Assembly: GCF_026342405.1 (NCBI RefSeq)
Contig: NZ_JAPEMU010000001.1
Span: 5,518,001 to 5,582,000 of the forward strand
DNA: 64,000 nucleotides
DNA from: Kitasatospora sp. NBC_00240
Lineage (GTDB): Bacteria > Actinomycetota > Actinomycetes > Streptomycetales > Streptomycetaceae
Direction: 5' to 3'
Shown here: positions 8,802 through 16,722 of the stretch, one piece after another
Layout of the letters: the number at the start of each line of letters is the position of its first letter
How positions within the stretch are numbered: the first letter of the stretch is position 1
The notes under the pieces: generated by a model
Databases searched by the model: none
What the model saw: only the letters and a program-made list of their open reading frames with translations
Told to the model about the DNA's origin: nothing
Translations under genes and position numbers: made by a program

Positions 8802-9967
8802 GGGAGACCACGGTCGGCATCGGCGCGGGTGCGGAAAACTTTTCGGGCGAACCGGGCACCACGGACATGGTGCTCAACATCGGCCCGCAGCACCCGTCCA
8901 CGCACGGCGTGCTGCGCCTGAAGCTGGTGCTGGACGGCGAGCGGATCGTCTCCGCCGAACCGGTGATCGGCTACATGCACCGGGGCGCGGAGAAGCTCTT
9001 CGAGGCCCGCGACTACCGCCAGATCATCATGCTCGCCAACCGCCACGACTGGCTGTCGGCCTTCGCCAACGAACTCGGCGTGGTGCTCGCGGTGGAGCGG
9101 ATGCTCGGCATGGAGGTGCCCGAGCGCGCGGTCTGGATCCGCACCATGCTGGCCGAGCTGAACCGGGTGCTCAACCACCTGATGTTCCTCGGCTCGTACC
9201 CGCTGGAGCTCGGCGGGATCACCCCGGTCTTCCACGCCTTCCACGGCCGCGAGGAGCTCCAGCACGTGCTGGAGGAGGCCTCCGGCGGCCGGATGCACTA
9301 CATGTTCAACCGGGTCGGCGGCCTCAAGGAGGACCTGCCGGCCGGCTGGCTCGGCCGGGTCCGCGCGGCGGTCGCCACCGTCCGCTCGCAGCTGCCGGTC
9401 TTCGAGGACCTGGTGCTCGGCAACGAGATCTTCCGGGCCCGCACCGCCGGCGTCGGCGTGCTCTCCAAGGAGCATGTGCACGCGTACGGGGTGAGCGGCC
9501 CGATCGCCCGGGCCAGCGGCGTCGACCTCGACCTGCGGCGCGACGAGCCCTACCTCGCGTACGGCTCCGAGGAGCTGCGCCGGGTGCTGACCGTGGTCAC
9601 CCGGGAGGAGGGCGACTGCCTGGCCCGCTTCGAGTGCCTGCTGGAGCAGACCGCCAACTCGCTGGACCTCGCCGACGCCTGCCTGGACAAGCTGGCCACG
9701 CTGGCGCCCGGCCCGGTCAACCTGCGGCTGCCCAAGGTGCTGAAGGCACCGGAGGGCACCACCTACGCCTGGACCGAGAACCCGCTCGGCATCAACGGCT
9801 ACTACCTGGTCTCGCGCGGCGACAAGACGCCCTGGCGGCTGAAGCTCCGCTCGGCGTCCTTCAACAACATCCAGGCACTCATCGAGCTGCTGCCCGGGAC
9901 GCTGGTCGCCGACATGGTGGCGATCCTCGGCTCGATGTTCTTCGTGGTCGGCGACATCGACAAGTGA
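8798..9967 (+). CDS. nuoD2: NADH-quinone oxidoreductase subunit D paralogue (orphan NuoD)
   Basis: This 389-residue protein is a full NuoD/49-kDa-subunit homologue: NIGPQHPSTHGVLRL (residues 27-41), GYMHRGAEKL (58-67), LNHLMFLG and the C-terminal DMVAILGSMFFVVGDIDK. Such subunits form part of the quinone site next to cluster N2 of complex I. No other nuo genes are present, so it is an orphan copy, separate from any main nuo operon. Arg62, in the HRG motif, aligns with human NDUFS2 Arg85 (mature numbering), the residue methylated by NDUFAF7. The start ATG overlaps the upstream methyltransferase stop. Frame and end are clear. Confidence 0.93.
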   Translation: MRETTVGIGAGAENFSGEPGTTDMVLNIGPQHPSTHGVLRLKLVLDGERIVSAEPVIGYMHRGAEKLFEARDYRQIIMLANRHDWLSAFANELGVVLAVERMLGMEVPERAVWIRTMLAELNRVLNHLMFLGSYPLELGGITPVFHAFHGREELQHVLEEASGGRMHYMFNRVGGLKEDLPAGWLGRVRAAVATVRSQLPVFEDLVLGNEIFRARTAGVGVLSKEHVHAYGVSGPIARASGVDLDLRRDEPYLAYGSEELRRVLTVVTREEGDCLARFECLLEQTANSLDLADACLDKLATLAPGPVNLRLPKVLKAPEGTTYAWTENPLGINGYYLVSRGDKTPWRLKLRSASFNNIQALIELLPGTLVADMVAILGSMFFVVGDIDK

Positions 9968-9968
9968 C

Positions 9969-10006
9969 CGGACGGGTCCCTCCCGCCGGGGCGAGGGACC
10001 CGTCCG
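9969..10006. terminator. Bidirectional hairpin between convergent genes
   Basis: A perfect 14-bp inverted repeat (arms 9969-9982 and 9993-10006, 10-base loop) begins two bases after the nuoD2 stop and ends four bases before the stop of the convergent minus-strand gene. It can serve both transcripts. There is no T tract, as is usual in high-GC actinomycetes. Confidence 0.8.
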
Positions 10007-10010
10007 TCCG

Positions 10011-10913
10011 CTACTTGTGCTTGGGCTTCTTCGGCGCGGGCGCCGGGTCGGCGGGGTGCGGTGCCACCTTGCGGTCGCCCTTGGTGGCGATCCGCTCCTC
10101 GCACAGGCCGGCCAGCACCTTGTACGCCCCGGCGCCCATCAGCTCGGTGAGCTCGGGGCGGTAGCTGACGTACACCGGGTCGGGGCCGTTGTGCGCCTCC
10201 GGGCTGCCGGTGCACCACCAGTGCAGGTCGTGGCCGCCAGGACCCCAGCCGCGGCGGTCGTACTCGCCGATGGTGACCTGGAGGTAGCGGGTTTCGTCCG
10301 GGCGGTCGATCCAGTCGTAGGTGCGGCGGACCGGCAGCTGCCAGCAGACGTCCGGCTTGGTCTCCAGCGGCTCCTTGCCCTCCTTCAGGGCCAGGGTGTG
10401 CAGGGCGCAGCCCTCACCGCCGGGGAAGCCGGGGCGGTTGAGGAACACGCAGGCGCCGTCGACCCGGCGGGTCTGCCGGTCGCCGTCCTCGTCGAACATG
10501 GTGATGCCGCCGTCGACCTTGATCCGGCCCTTGGCGTCGGTGCCGTGCTCGAACAGCTCCCAGGTCTCCGGGGTGAGCCGCGCGGCGTGCCCGGCCACCC
10601 GCTTCTCGTCGTCCTCGTCCGAGTAGTGCGCGCCCAGCGTGCAGCAGCCGTCGGATTCGCCGCGGCCCGGCCGGATGCCGTGGCAGCCCTTGCCGAAGAT
10701 GCAGCTCCAGCGGGAGGTCAGCCAGGTGAGGTCGCAGCGGAAGACCTGCTCGTCGTCCTCCGGGTCGGTGAACTCCACCCAGGCGCGCGGGAAGTCGAGC
10801 GGCACCTCCGGGCGCCGGGTCGGCATCGCGAGGTCGACCGCGGGTGCCTTCGCCTTCTTGGACTTGGCGGGGGAGTCGTGCGGGGCGTTCTTCGAGGTCT
10901 CTGCTGCTGCCAC
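10011..10913 (-). CDS. Conserved Cys-rich protein, YkgJ/DUF3109-like
   Basis: A soluble 300-residue protein starting with GTG at 10913. After a Lys/Ala-rich N-terminus (about 30 residues) it has two Cys clusters: FRCDLTWLTSRWSCIFGKGC with GCCTLG shortly after, and CVFLNRPG, EGCALHTLAL and KPDVCWQLPV. The spacing CVF...C(A)LH...KP..C..P is like the zinc/iron-chelating YkgJ/DUF3109 group, which suggests bound metal. The true function is unknown. It converges on nuoD2 through a shared terminator and diverges from the WXG100-like gene. I am sure of the gene and less sure of the family. Confidence 0.75.
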   Translation of the reverse strand: MAAAETSKNAPHDSPAKSKKAKAPAVDLAMPTRRPEVPLDFPRAWVEFTDPEDDEQVFRCDLTWLTSRWSCIFGKGCHGIRPGRGESDGCCTLGAHYSDEDDEKRVAGHAARLTPETWELFEHGTDAKGRIKVDGGITMFDEDGDRQTRRVDGACVFLNRPGFPGGEGCALHTLALKEGKEPLETKPDVCWQLPVRRTYDWIDRPDETRYLQVTIGEYDRRGWGPGGHDLHWWCTGSPEAHNGPDPVYVSYRPELTELMGAGAYKVLAGLCEERIATKGDRKVAPHPADPAPAPKKPKHK

Positions 10914-11163
10914 TCGGCAAGGGTAGAGCCTTCGGGGGGTACGGATCAGCTCACGGCCGAGGCATTTGCCACGATTTCACCAGGTGGACGGGGCCGCGTC
11001 GGCCGGGCCGGGCCGCCGCCGGACGTGAAGGCGGGGTGAAAAGGCCGCCGCGCCCCTCGGCGGCCCGGCCGGGCGCCCTAGGATGGCGGCCGCCGGAGTC
11101 GTCCCGCCGGCCGCGCACCGAAGGCGGCCCTCGGGACGAGGTCCGCTACGGGGAGGTACGGGG

Positions 11164-11640
11164 ATGGGCAGCAGCAGGAGCAACGGCGGTACGGGCGGCG
11201 GCGGTACGCCCGCGGGCGGTACGGGCGGCGGGGCCGGCCCGGGGGAGCACTTCTCGGTCAAGCCGTGGGAGATGCACGGCGAGGGCCGCGAGTTCGAGCA
11301 GATCTCCAACGACTTCGCCCGGGCCGCGCTCGGCCTGGAGCAGTCGCTGGCCGGCCTCGGCACCCCCTGGGGGCAGGACGAGCCCGGCAGCGGGTTCGGC
11401 GGCAGTTACCAGGAGGCACGCGAGGCGGTGCTCGGCGGGCTGCACGGCATCGCCGACCGCCTGGGGAAGATCGGCACCGGCCTGCACACCATGGCCGACT
11501 CGGTGGCGGACACCGATGCCGGCATCTCGGCGGACTTCGGCCGGACCGCAACCTCCGCACCCGGTGGCGCCGTCCACCCTGGCGGGGGGTTCGCCGCGGG
11601 TCCGGTCCGCGGCCCGGCCGGGTCCGGCCCGGCGGCCTGA
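11164..11640 (+). CDS. WXG100/ESX-like small protein
   Basis: A 158-residue protein. The start ATG at 11164 follows a GGGGAGG ribosome binding site. A disordered Gly/Thr-rich N-terminus (about 30 residues) leads into a helical core, FEQISNDFARAALGLEQSL, then YQEAREAVLGGLHGIADRLGKIGTGLHTMADSV, and a Gly/Ala/Pro-rich tail. Two long helices joined by a Gly-rich loop, with aliphatic heptads, resemble WXG100-type substrates of type VII secretion. The exact WxG is not clear; GTPWGQDEPGSGFGG occupies the turn. It lies 68 bases upstream of a toxin-like protein and is likely its partner. No secretion machinery genes are in the window. Confidence 0.7.
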   Translation: MGSSRSNGGTGGGGTPAGGTGGGAGPGEHFSVKPWEMHGEGREFEQISNDFARAALGLEQSLAGLGTPWGQDEPGSGFGGSYQEAREAVLGGLHGIADRLGKIGTGLHTMADSVADTDAGISADFGRTATSAPGGAVHPGGGFAAGPVRGPAGSGPAA

Positions 11641-11708
11641 GACCGCTGTTCCCGCCCGTACGCCCGTACGGCGCGCTGTCGCATGTAGCTCTTCGAAGGG
11701 GGAAACGC

Positions 11709-14700
11709 GTGTCCCGGAAGCTGCCCGAGGAACTCGCCCCGGTACTGGCCCGGCTGGGTCACGCCTGGCCGCAGGCGGACGAGGACGGACTGCGCCGGTC
11801 GGCCGCGCTGTGGCGCGACTTCGCCACCGAGAGCGAACGGCTCGGGCGCCGCGGCGGGGCCTCGGCCGGCCGGGTCACCGGGGAGAACTCGGGCCGCGCG
11901 GTGGAGGCCTTCGCCGACCACTGGCAGACCTTCAGCGGCGGCGGCCGCGGACACCTGGACGACGCGCAGCACGCCGCCGAACTGGTCGCCAAGGCCTTCG
12001 ACACGGCCGCCCGGGCCACCGACACCTGCAAGGCGGAGCTGGTCGCCACCCTGACCGCACTCGCCGAGGACCTGAAGAAGGCCGACGAGCAGGCCGCGGC
12101 GGCCAAGCAGGCGGCCGCCCAGGTCTCCACCGCCGCCGCCGGTTCGCAGCACACCCAGGGCGTGTTCGGCGCAGTGGTGCAGTCGGTCGGCGCGGTGGCC
12201 GCCAAGGTCAAGGACGCCGCCTCGGACACCGTCGCCGACGCGGTGAAGACGGTGGCGGTGGAGGCCGCGCGACTGAAGGTCGCCGGGCTGCTGGAGGAAC
12301 TCGGCCGGGCCATGAAGGCCTCGGTGCAGAGCGCGATGAAGGAGCCGGCCCTCACCGCGCTGACCCGGATCGCGGGCGCCGGGACGGCGCACGCCGGGGG
12401 CGTGGACGTCCCCACCATGTCCGAGGTGATGGCGGCCAAGGGCGGCTTCGACCCGGCCGCGGCCGGACTGCCCGCCGCGCTCGGCGAGCCCGGTGTGCTC
12501 GGCGCCGGCGGCGCGGGGCTGACCGTCCGGCTCGATGAGCAGGGCAAGCCCGTGGTCGGGGTCGAGGGACTGACCGTCAAGCTGGACGAGAACGGCCGGC
12601 CGGCCCTCGACGAGCAGGGCAACCCGGTCATCCTGCGGTCCGACGGCACCGAGGTGGCCGACCCGACCGGACTCACGCTGGTGGTCGGCAAGGACGGCAA
12701 GCCGGTCGTCGCGGTGGAGGGCCTGACGGTCGAACTGGACGAGCACGGCAGGCCGCAGGTCGGCGCCGACGGCCGGACCGTCCTGAACGGTCCGGACGGC
12801 AAGCCGGTGGTGGCGGTCGACCTCACCCAGCACGCCGCCCCCGGCGGGAAGCCGCCGTTCGGCACCGGCCTGGACGCCGTGCCGGGCTCGGGACTGCCCG
12901 GCTCGGAGCTGCCCGGTTCGGGGCTTCCGGGCTCCGGCCCGCCCGGTGCGGGGGTGCCGGGCGCGGGCGGTCCGGGAGCGGGCCCGCTGGTGGACGTGAC
13001 GGCCGGCGGCGCCGGACCGGACGTCCGGATCCGGACCGGCCCGGTCGGCTCGGCCCCCGGCGGCTGGGACGGCGGCGGCAACGGCGGCGGTCCGTCGGCC
13101 GGCGCCTCCGTGGACACCCCGGTGGGCCGGCCGGAGCGCCCCGCCCCGGCGGGTGGCTCCGGGCACGCGGGCGGTGGCTACGGCCCGATCTCCGCCCCCG
13201 CCGGCGGGTACGCGCCGGCCGCCCCGGTCGAGGCCCCGACGGCGCCGCGCGGCGCGGGTGCCCCGGTCTCGGTGCGGACCGACTCCGTCCTCGCCCCGCC
13301 GGCGCCCGACGTGGACCACGGCGGCGGCCCCGGCGGTCCGGTCGCCGGTGGCGGCCACCCGGCGGGCGGCGGCTCGGCGGGCGGCGGGTTCGGCGGGTCG
13401 GCCTCCTCCGGTGGGTACGTCCCCGGTGGCGCCTCCTCCTCCGGCGGTGGCTACGGCGTGACCGGGACGCTGCCCGGGGGCGGGAGCTTCGGCTCCGGTG
13501 GCGCCTTCGGCGGCGGTGGCGGCGGTGGCGGTGGTGGTGGCAGTACCGGCGGTGGTGGGTTCGGCGGCGGTACCGCGGCCGGCGCGGGACACCTGCCCTC
13601 CTCCGGCGGGGCCCAGGGCGGCGCGGGCGCGACCGGCGCCGGGGGAGCCGCCGGTGTGGTCGGCGTACCGGGGGCGGGGACACCGGCCGCGGGCGGTGCT
13701 GGTGCTGGTGGTGCCGGTGCTGCCGGTGCTGCCGGTGCTGGTGGTGCTGGTGGTACCGGTGCGGGCGGGTCCGGTGGCGGGTCCGCCGCCGGAACGGGCG
13801 CGCAGCCGGCGGAGGCCCGCCAAGGTACGGGCGTGGGCGGATCGCGGGCCGGGGCCGGCGCCACCGGCCCGGTGCCGATCGGGACGGGGCCGATCCTGGC
13901 CCCCGGCCCCGGCCGCGCCGCGCCCGAAGGCGGTGGCGGCGGTGCCGGCGCGGGCCTCGGGGCCGGCGAGGCGCGCCGCCGCGGCGAGCACGGGCCGGGC
14001 GAGGGCACCGCGCCCTGGGTCGCCCCGGTGGCCACCGCCCAGCTGCTCGCCCTGCACCTGGCCTCACGGGCCGCCCGCGGCCAGGGCGAGCAGGAGCCGG
14101 ACACGGCCGTGCGGATCCGCTGCATCGCCGACAGCCGCCCGTACGGGATGCCCGGCGGGCTGGGCCCGGTCGACCCGCAGGAGCAGGCCGAGCTGGAGCG
14201 CCGGGTACCCAAGGGCGCCGACGGCCTGCCCGGCCGGCACCCCGACCCGGCCGCCGGCGGCTGGGCCGAGGTGGTCAACGCCGCCGGCCACCGCGAGCCG
14301 GGCCGGGCGAACAACGCACTGGAGATCGCCCTCTCCGCGGTGGACACCTTCACCGGCCGTCCGGCCTGCGCCGCCCCGCGGATCCCCACCGAGGGTGACG
14401 CCGGCGAGCGCGGCGGACGCGACCGCGCGGAGCGCGAACTCGGCGCGCCGTTCCGGGACCTGGGCGAGGGAGCCGAGGCCTTCGAGCGGCTGGCCGGTGC
14501 GCTGCGCCGGGCCGGGCACGGCGCCCAGGCCGTCCTGCTGACACTGGACGCCTACGGGCGCTCGCACGCCTGGAACGCCGTCAACCACCAGGAGACGGTG
14601 ACCTACCTGGACCACCAGACCGGCCGGCAGGGCCCGGCCCCGCTGCACAGCGCGGACCACGGCCTGTGGGCGATCGCCCTCGACCCGGACTGCCGTCCGC

Positions 14701-15131
14701 TGGACCTCGCGGAGCGCCGGGCCCGGCCGGCCGTCCCGGAGGCGGCGGCCGCACCGGCTGCACCGGCCGCACCTGAGGCCCCGGGGATCCCCGCGGGTTC
14801 CGGGCCGGCCTCGGACGACCCGGCGAGCACGGGGGCCGGGAGCGCCCCGACCGCGAGTGCAGGGGCGGGGAGCACCGGGGCCGGGAGCGCAGGGGAGGGG
14901 CCCGCGGGCGCCCCGACGACCCCGGCCGCGGAGCCCGCCCCGGCGGCGCACGCCGGCACCGAGACCGTCGGCGCCACCGAGGGCGGCGCCACCGAGGGCG
15001 CCGGCAGCGCAGGCTCCACCGGCACCACCGAGAGCGCCGGCACCACCCTCACCACCGAGAGCACCAGCAACACCCACACCAGCAACACCAACGCCAGCAG
15101 CACCACCAGCACCAGGAGCGTCGACTCGTGA
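11709..15131 (+). CDS. Large polymorphic-toxin-like protein with degenerate papain-fold domain
   Basis: A 1140-residue multidomain protein with a GTG start after an AAGGGGG ribosome binding site. Residues 1-240 are helical, Ala/Lys-rich and WXG100-like. Residues 271-372 hold short repeats of the type LTVxLDExGxP. About 380-780 is a Gly/Pro/Ala-rich linker, including runs of nine or more Gly. Residues 797-1004 resemble the papain-fold toxin (Tox-PL type) domain: GRANNALEIALSAVDTFTGR, then SHAWNAVNHQETVTYLDHQTG (split here by the family's His and Asp). The tail is Ala/Ser/Thr-rich. The expected catalytic Cys is Ala870. The stop overlaps the next gene (GTGA). Confidence 0.75.
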   Translation: MSRKLPEELAPVLARLGHAWPQADEDGLRRSAALWRDFATESERLGRRGGASAGRVTGENSGRAVEAFADHWQTFSGGGRGHLDDAQHAAELVAKAFDTAARATDTCKAELVATLTALAEDLKKADEQAAAAKQAAAQVSTAAAGSQHTQGVFGAVVQSVGAVAAKVKDAASDTVADAVKTVAVEAARLKVAGLLEELGRAMKASVQSAMKEPALTALTRIAGAGTAHAGGVDVPTMSEVMAAKGGFDPAAAGLPAALGEPGVLGAGGAGLTVRLDEQGKPVVGVEGLTVKLDENGRPALDEQGNPVILRSDGTEVADPTGLTLVVGKDGKPVVAVEGLTVELDEHGRPQVGADGRTVLNGPDGKPVVAVDLTQHAAPGGKPPFGTGLDAVPGSGLPGSELPGSGLPGSGPPGAGVPGAGGPGAGPLVDVTAGGAGPDVRIRTGPVGSAPGGWDGGGNGGGPSAGASVDTPVGRPERPAPAGGSGHAGGGYGPISAPAGGYAPAAPVEAPTAPRGAGAPVSVRTDSVLAPPAPDVDHGGGPGGPVAGGGHPAGGGSAGGGFGGSASSGGYVPGGASSSGGGYGVTGTLPGGGSFGSGGAFGGGGGGGGGGGSTGGGGFGGGTAAGAGHLPSSGGAQGGAGATGAGGAAGVVGVPGAGTPAAGGAGAGGAGAAGAAGAGGAGGTGAGGSGGGSAAGTGAQPAEARQGTGVGGSRAGAGATGPVPIGTGPILAPGPGRAAPEGGGGGAGAGLGAGEARRRGEHGPGEGTAPWVAPVATAQLLALHLASRAARGQGEQEPDTAVRIRCIADSRPYGMPGGLGPVDPQEQAELERRVPKGADGLPGRHPDPAAGGWAEVVNAAGHREPGRANNALEIALSAVDTFTGRPACAAPRIPTEGDAGERGGRDRAERELGAPFRDLGEGAEAFERLAGALRRAGHGAQAVLLTLDAYGRSHAWNAVNHQETVTYLDHQTGRQGPAPLHSADHGLWAIALDPDCRPLDLAERRARPAVPEAAAAPAAPAAPEAPGIPAGSGPASDDPASTGAGSAPTASAGAGSTGAGSAGEGPAGAPTTPAAEPAPAAHAGTETVGATEGGATEGAGSAGSTGTTESAGTTLTTESTSNTHTSNTNASSTTSTRSVDS
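12519..12825 (+). repeat. Imperfect repeats LTVxLDExGxP inside the toxin-like protein
   Basis: Residues 271-372 contain LTVRLDEQGKPVV, LTVKLDENGRPAL, LTLVVGKDGKPVV and LTVELDEHGRPQV, followed by two half repeats ending in GPDGKPVVAVDL. Spacing is about 17-30 residues. Each unit looks like a beta hairpin with an acidic, possibly ion-binding, turn (DExG). The array lies between the helical export-type region and the Gly-rich linker, so it may act as a stalk. Confidence 0.75.
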
Positions 15132-16450
15132 CCACCCGCGCGCAGGCGATCGACGCCGCCCACCGCTGGATCAACGGTGACCTGCCCCGGGCCTCCGCCG
15201 ACGCCGCCACCGGCAGCCGGGCGGTGCACGCCCACGAGTTCGACCTGGGCTGGGTGCTGTGGGCGGACCCCTCCCCGGTCCGGGTCGACCCGCTGACCGG
15301 GGAGCGCCGGGCGCCCGAGGAGATCGGCGCGGCCTGCGCCGTCGTCGACCGCGCCACCGGCGCCCTCAGCGTCTGGCCGTCCGTCCCCGTCCCCGAGGTG
15401 GTCCGGCTCTACCGCGACAGCCTCGGCGCCGGCTGCTACGACCCGGCGCTGCCGCCCGCCACCGGCCCGGGTGCCCGGGCCGAACTGACCTACCGCGACG
15501 AACTCGGCGGCGCCCGGAGCCTGACCCTGCGCTCCGAACCGGGGCTGCCGCACCCCGCGCTGCGCGCCTGGCGGCAGCTGCAGCAGCAGGGCGTCCGGGC
15601 CGAGGACGTCGGGTCGGTCCGCACCGACCTGCGGATCGGAGCCCTGCCCGGCGGCTACTGGGCGCACGCGCTGGCCGCCGAACTGCCCGCTGCCCAGGTC
15701 CGGTTCGAGATCCCGTACGGGCCGCGCGCGGACGCCCGGGCGCAGGCCCTGCGCGCGTTGCCGGAGCCCGTGGCGGAGCCGGGGCAGCCCGCGCCCGCGC
15801 GGCGCAACCGGGTGCCGTTCCCCCGCTCGGTGCCCGCCGCGGCGGCCGAGCACGACCGGACCTTGGCGGCCCGGCTGGCGGAGCAGTTCGGCCCGGCGGG
15901 CGTCCGCCGCTTCGACCCGGCCGACGTCGCCCGGGCGGATCTGCCGGAGGTGACCGCCCGGGCGCTGCTGGGGGTCGGCGTACCGGTCCTGGTCGAGGGG
16001 TACTTCGCGCTGCACCACCCGCTGCCGGACGGGATCGCCGACGGCACCCGGCCCGGCCCGGTGCTCCCGGCGGCCGCCGACCACCTGGCGGAGCTCGGAC
16101 GCGGCGCCCTGGCCACCGTCCGGGCCGGGCAGGAACTGGTCTCGCAGGTGGTGCTGGGGACGGACGGCTGGTCGCTGATCACCGTGGACACCGCGCGCGG
16201 CGTGGTCCGCGCGGTCGACCCGGACCACGCCACCGCCCGCTACTGCAACGCCGACCTGACGGCCTTCGTCCGCTGCCTGTCGCTGTTCGCGGACCGGCTG
16301 CCCAAGCTGCGTGGCCTGCACCCGTACGCGGCCGGCCAGGCCGTCGCCGAACTCCAGTGGGGGCTGGCCGCGGTCGACCGGACCGTCTTCGACGACCCCG
16401 AGAACTGGTGGGCCGTGCTGGTCGAGCAGTTCTGGGACGGCCTGCTGTGA
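15128..16450 (+). CDS. Immunity-like protein: YrhB-type, deaminase-like and SUKH-4 regions
   Basis: A 440-residue protein whose GTG start overlaps the stop of the toxin-like gene by GTGA, so it is its coupled partner. Residues 5-100 resemble YrhB/Imm35 (GWVLWADPSPVRVDPLTG and VVDRATGALSVWPS). Residues about 140-205 resemble polymorphic-toxin nucleic-acid deaminases (RTDLRIGALPGGYWAHALA and VRFEIPYG), but the Cys residues that would bind zinc are absent. Residues about 250-430 resemble SUKH-4 immunity proteins (GVGVPVLVEGYFAL through ENWWAVLVEQFWDGLL). An antitoxin role is inferred from the domains and coupling. Confidence 0.7.
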   Translation: MTTRAQAIDAAHRWINGDLPRASADAATGSRAVHAHEFDLGWVLWADPSPVRVDPLTGERRAPEEIGAACAVVDRATGALSVWPSVPVPEVVRLYRDSLGAGCYDPALPPATGPGARAELTYRDELGGARSLTLRSEPGLPHPALRAWRQLQQQGVRAEDVGSVRTDLRIGALPGGYWAHALAAELPAAQVRFEIPYGPRADARAQALRALPEPVAEPGQPAPARRNRVPFPRSVPAAAAEHDRTLAARLAEQFGPAGVRRFDPADVARADLPEVTARALLGVGVPVLVEGYFALHHPLPDGIADGTRPGPVLPAAADHLAELGRGALATVRAGQELVSQVVLGTDGWSLITVDTARGVVRAVDPDHATARYCNADLTAFVRCLSLFADRLPKLRGLHPYAAGQAVAELQWGLAAVDRTVFDDPENWWAVLVEQFWDGLL

Positions 16451-16486
16451 ACTGACCCGCCGCGGCCCACCCGCCGCGGCCCACCC

Positions 16487-16550
16487 GTGCGCCGGGCCAC
16501 CTGTGCGCCGGGCCACCTGTGCGCCGGCCCACCTGTGCGCCGGCCCACCC
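16487..16550. repeat. Four tandem 16-bp repeats
   Basis: Four head-to-tail copies of GTGCGCCGGGCCACCT (16487-16502, 16503-16518, then two copies with GGCCCACC at 16519-16534 and 16535-16550). Just before them (16458-16485) is a doubled 14-base unit (CCGCCGCGGCCCAC). The array fills the gap after the immunity-like gene. It has no spacers and is not a CRISPR array. Confidence 0.85.
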
Positions 16551-16615
16551 GGGCCGCCGGTCCGGGCGTCCGCCCGCGCGGTGCGGGCGGGCCGGCCGGC
16601 ACCGCGCGCCGCCAT

Positions 16616-16640
16616 GAGCCGAGCCGAGCCGAGCCGAGCC
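16616..16640. repeat. Pentanucleotide microsatellite (GAGCC)5
   Basis: Five perfect copies of GAGCC. This lies in the same 272-base intergenic gap as the 16-bp repeats and upstream of the GDPD gene. It is a likely length-variable site. Confidence 0.85.
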
Positions 16641-16722
16641 CTGTCATGACGCGCCGTCATGCCAGGGTGATGATCCGTCCGGGCGTGTCCCGGGCGTCCA
16701 CGACCGCAGCCGGAGCCCCTCC

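Noticed and set aside
16487..16550. Possible small CRISPR-like array
   Set aside because: The 16-base units are directly adjacent with no spacers and no cas genes are near; it is a simple tandem repeat.
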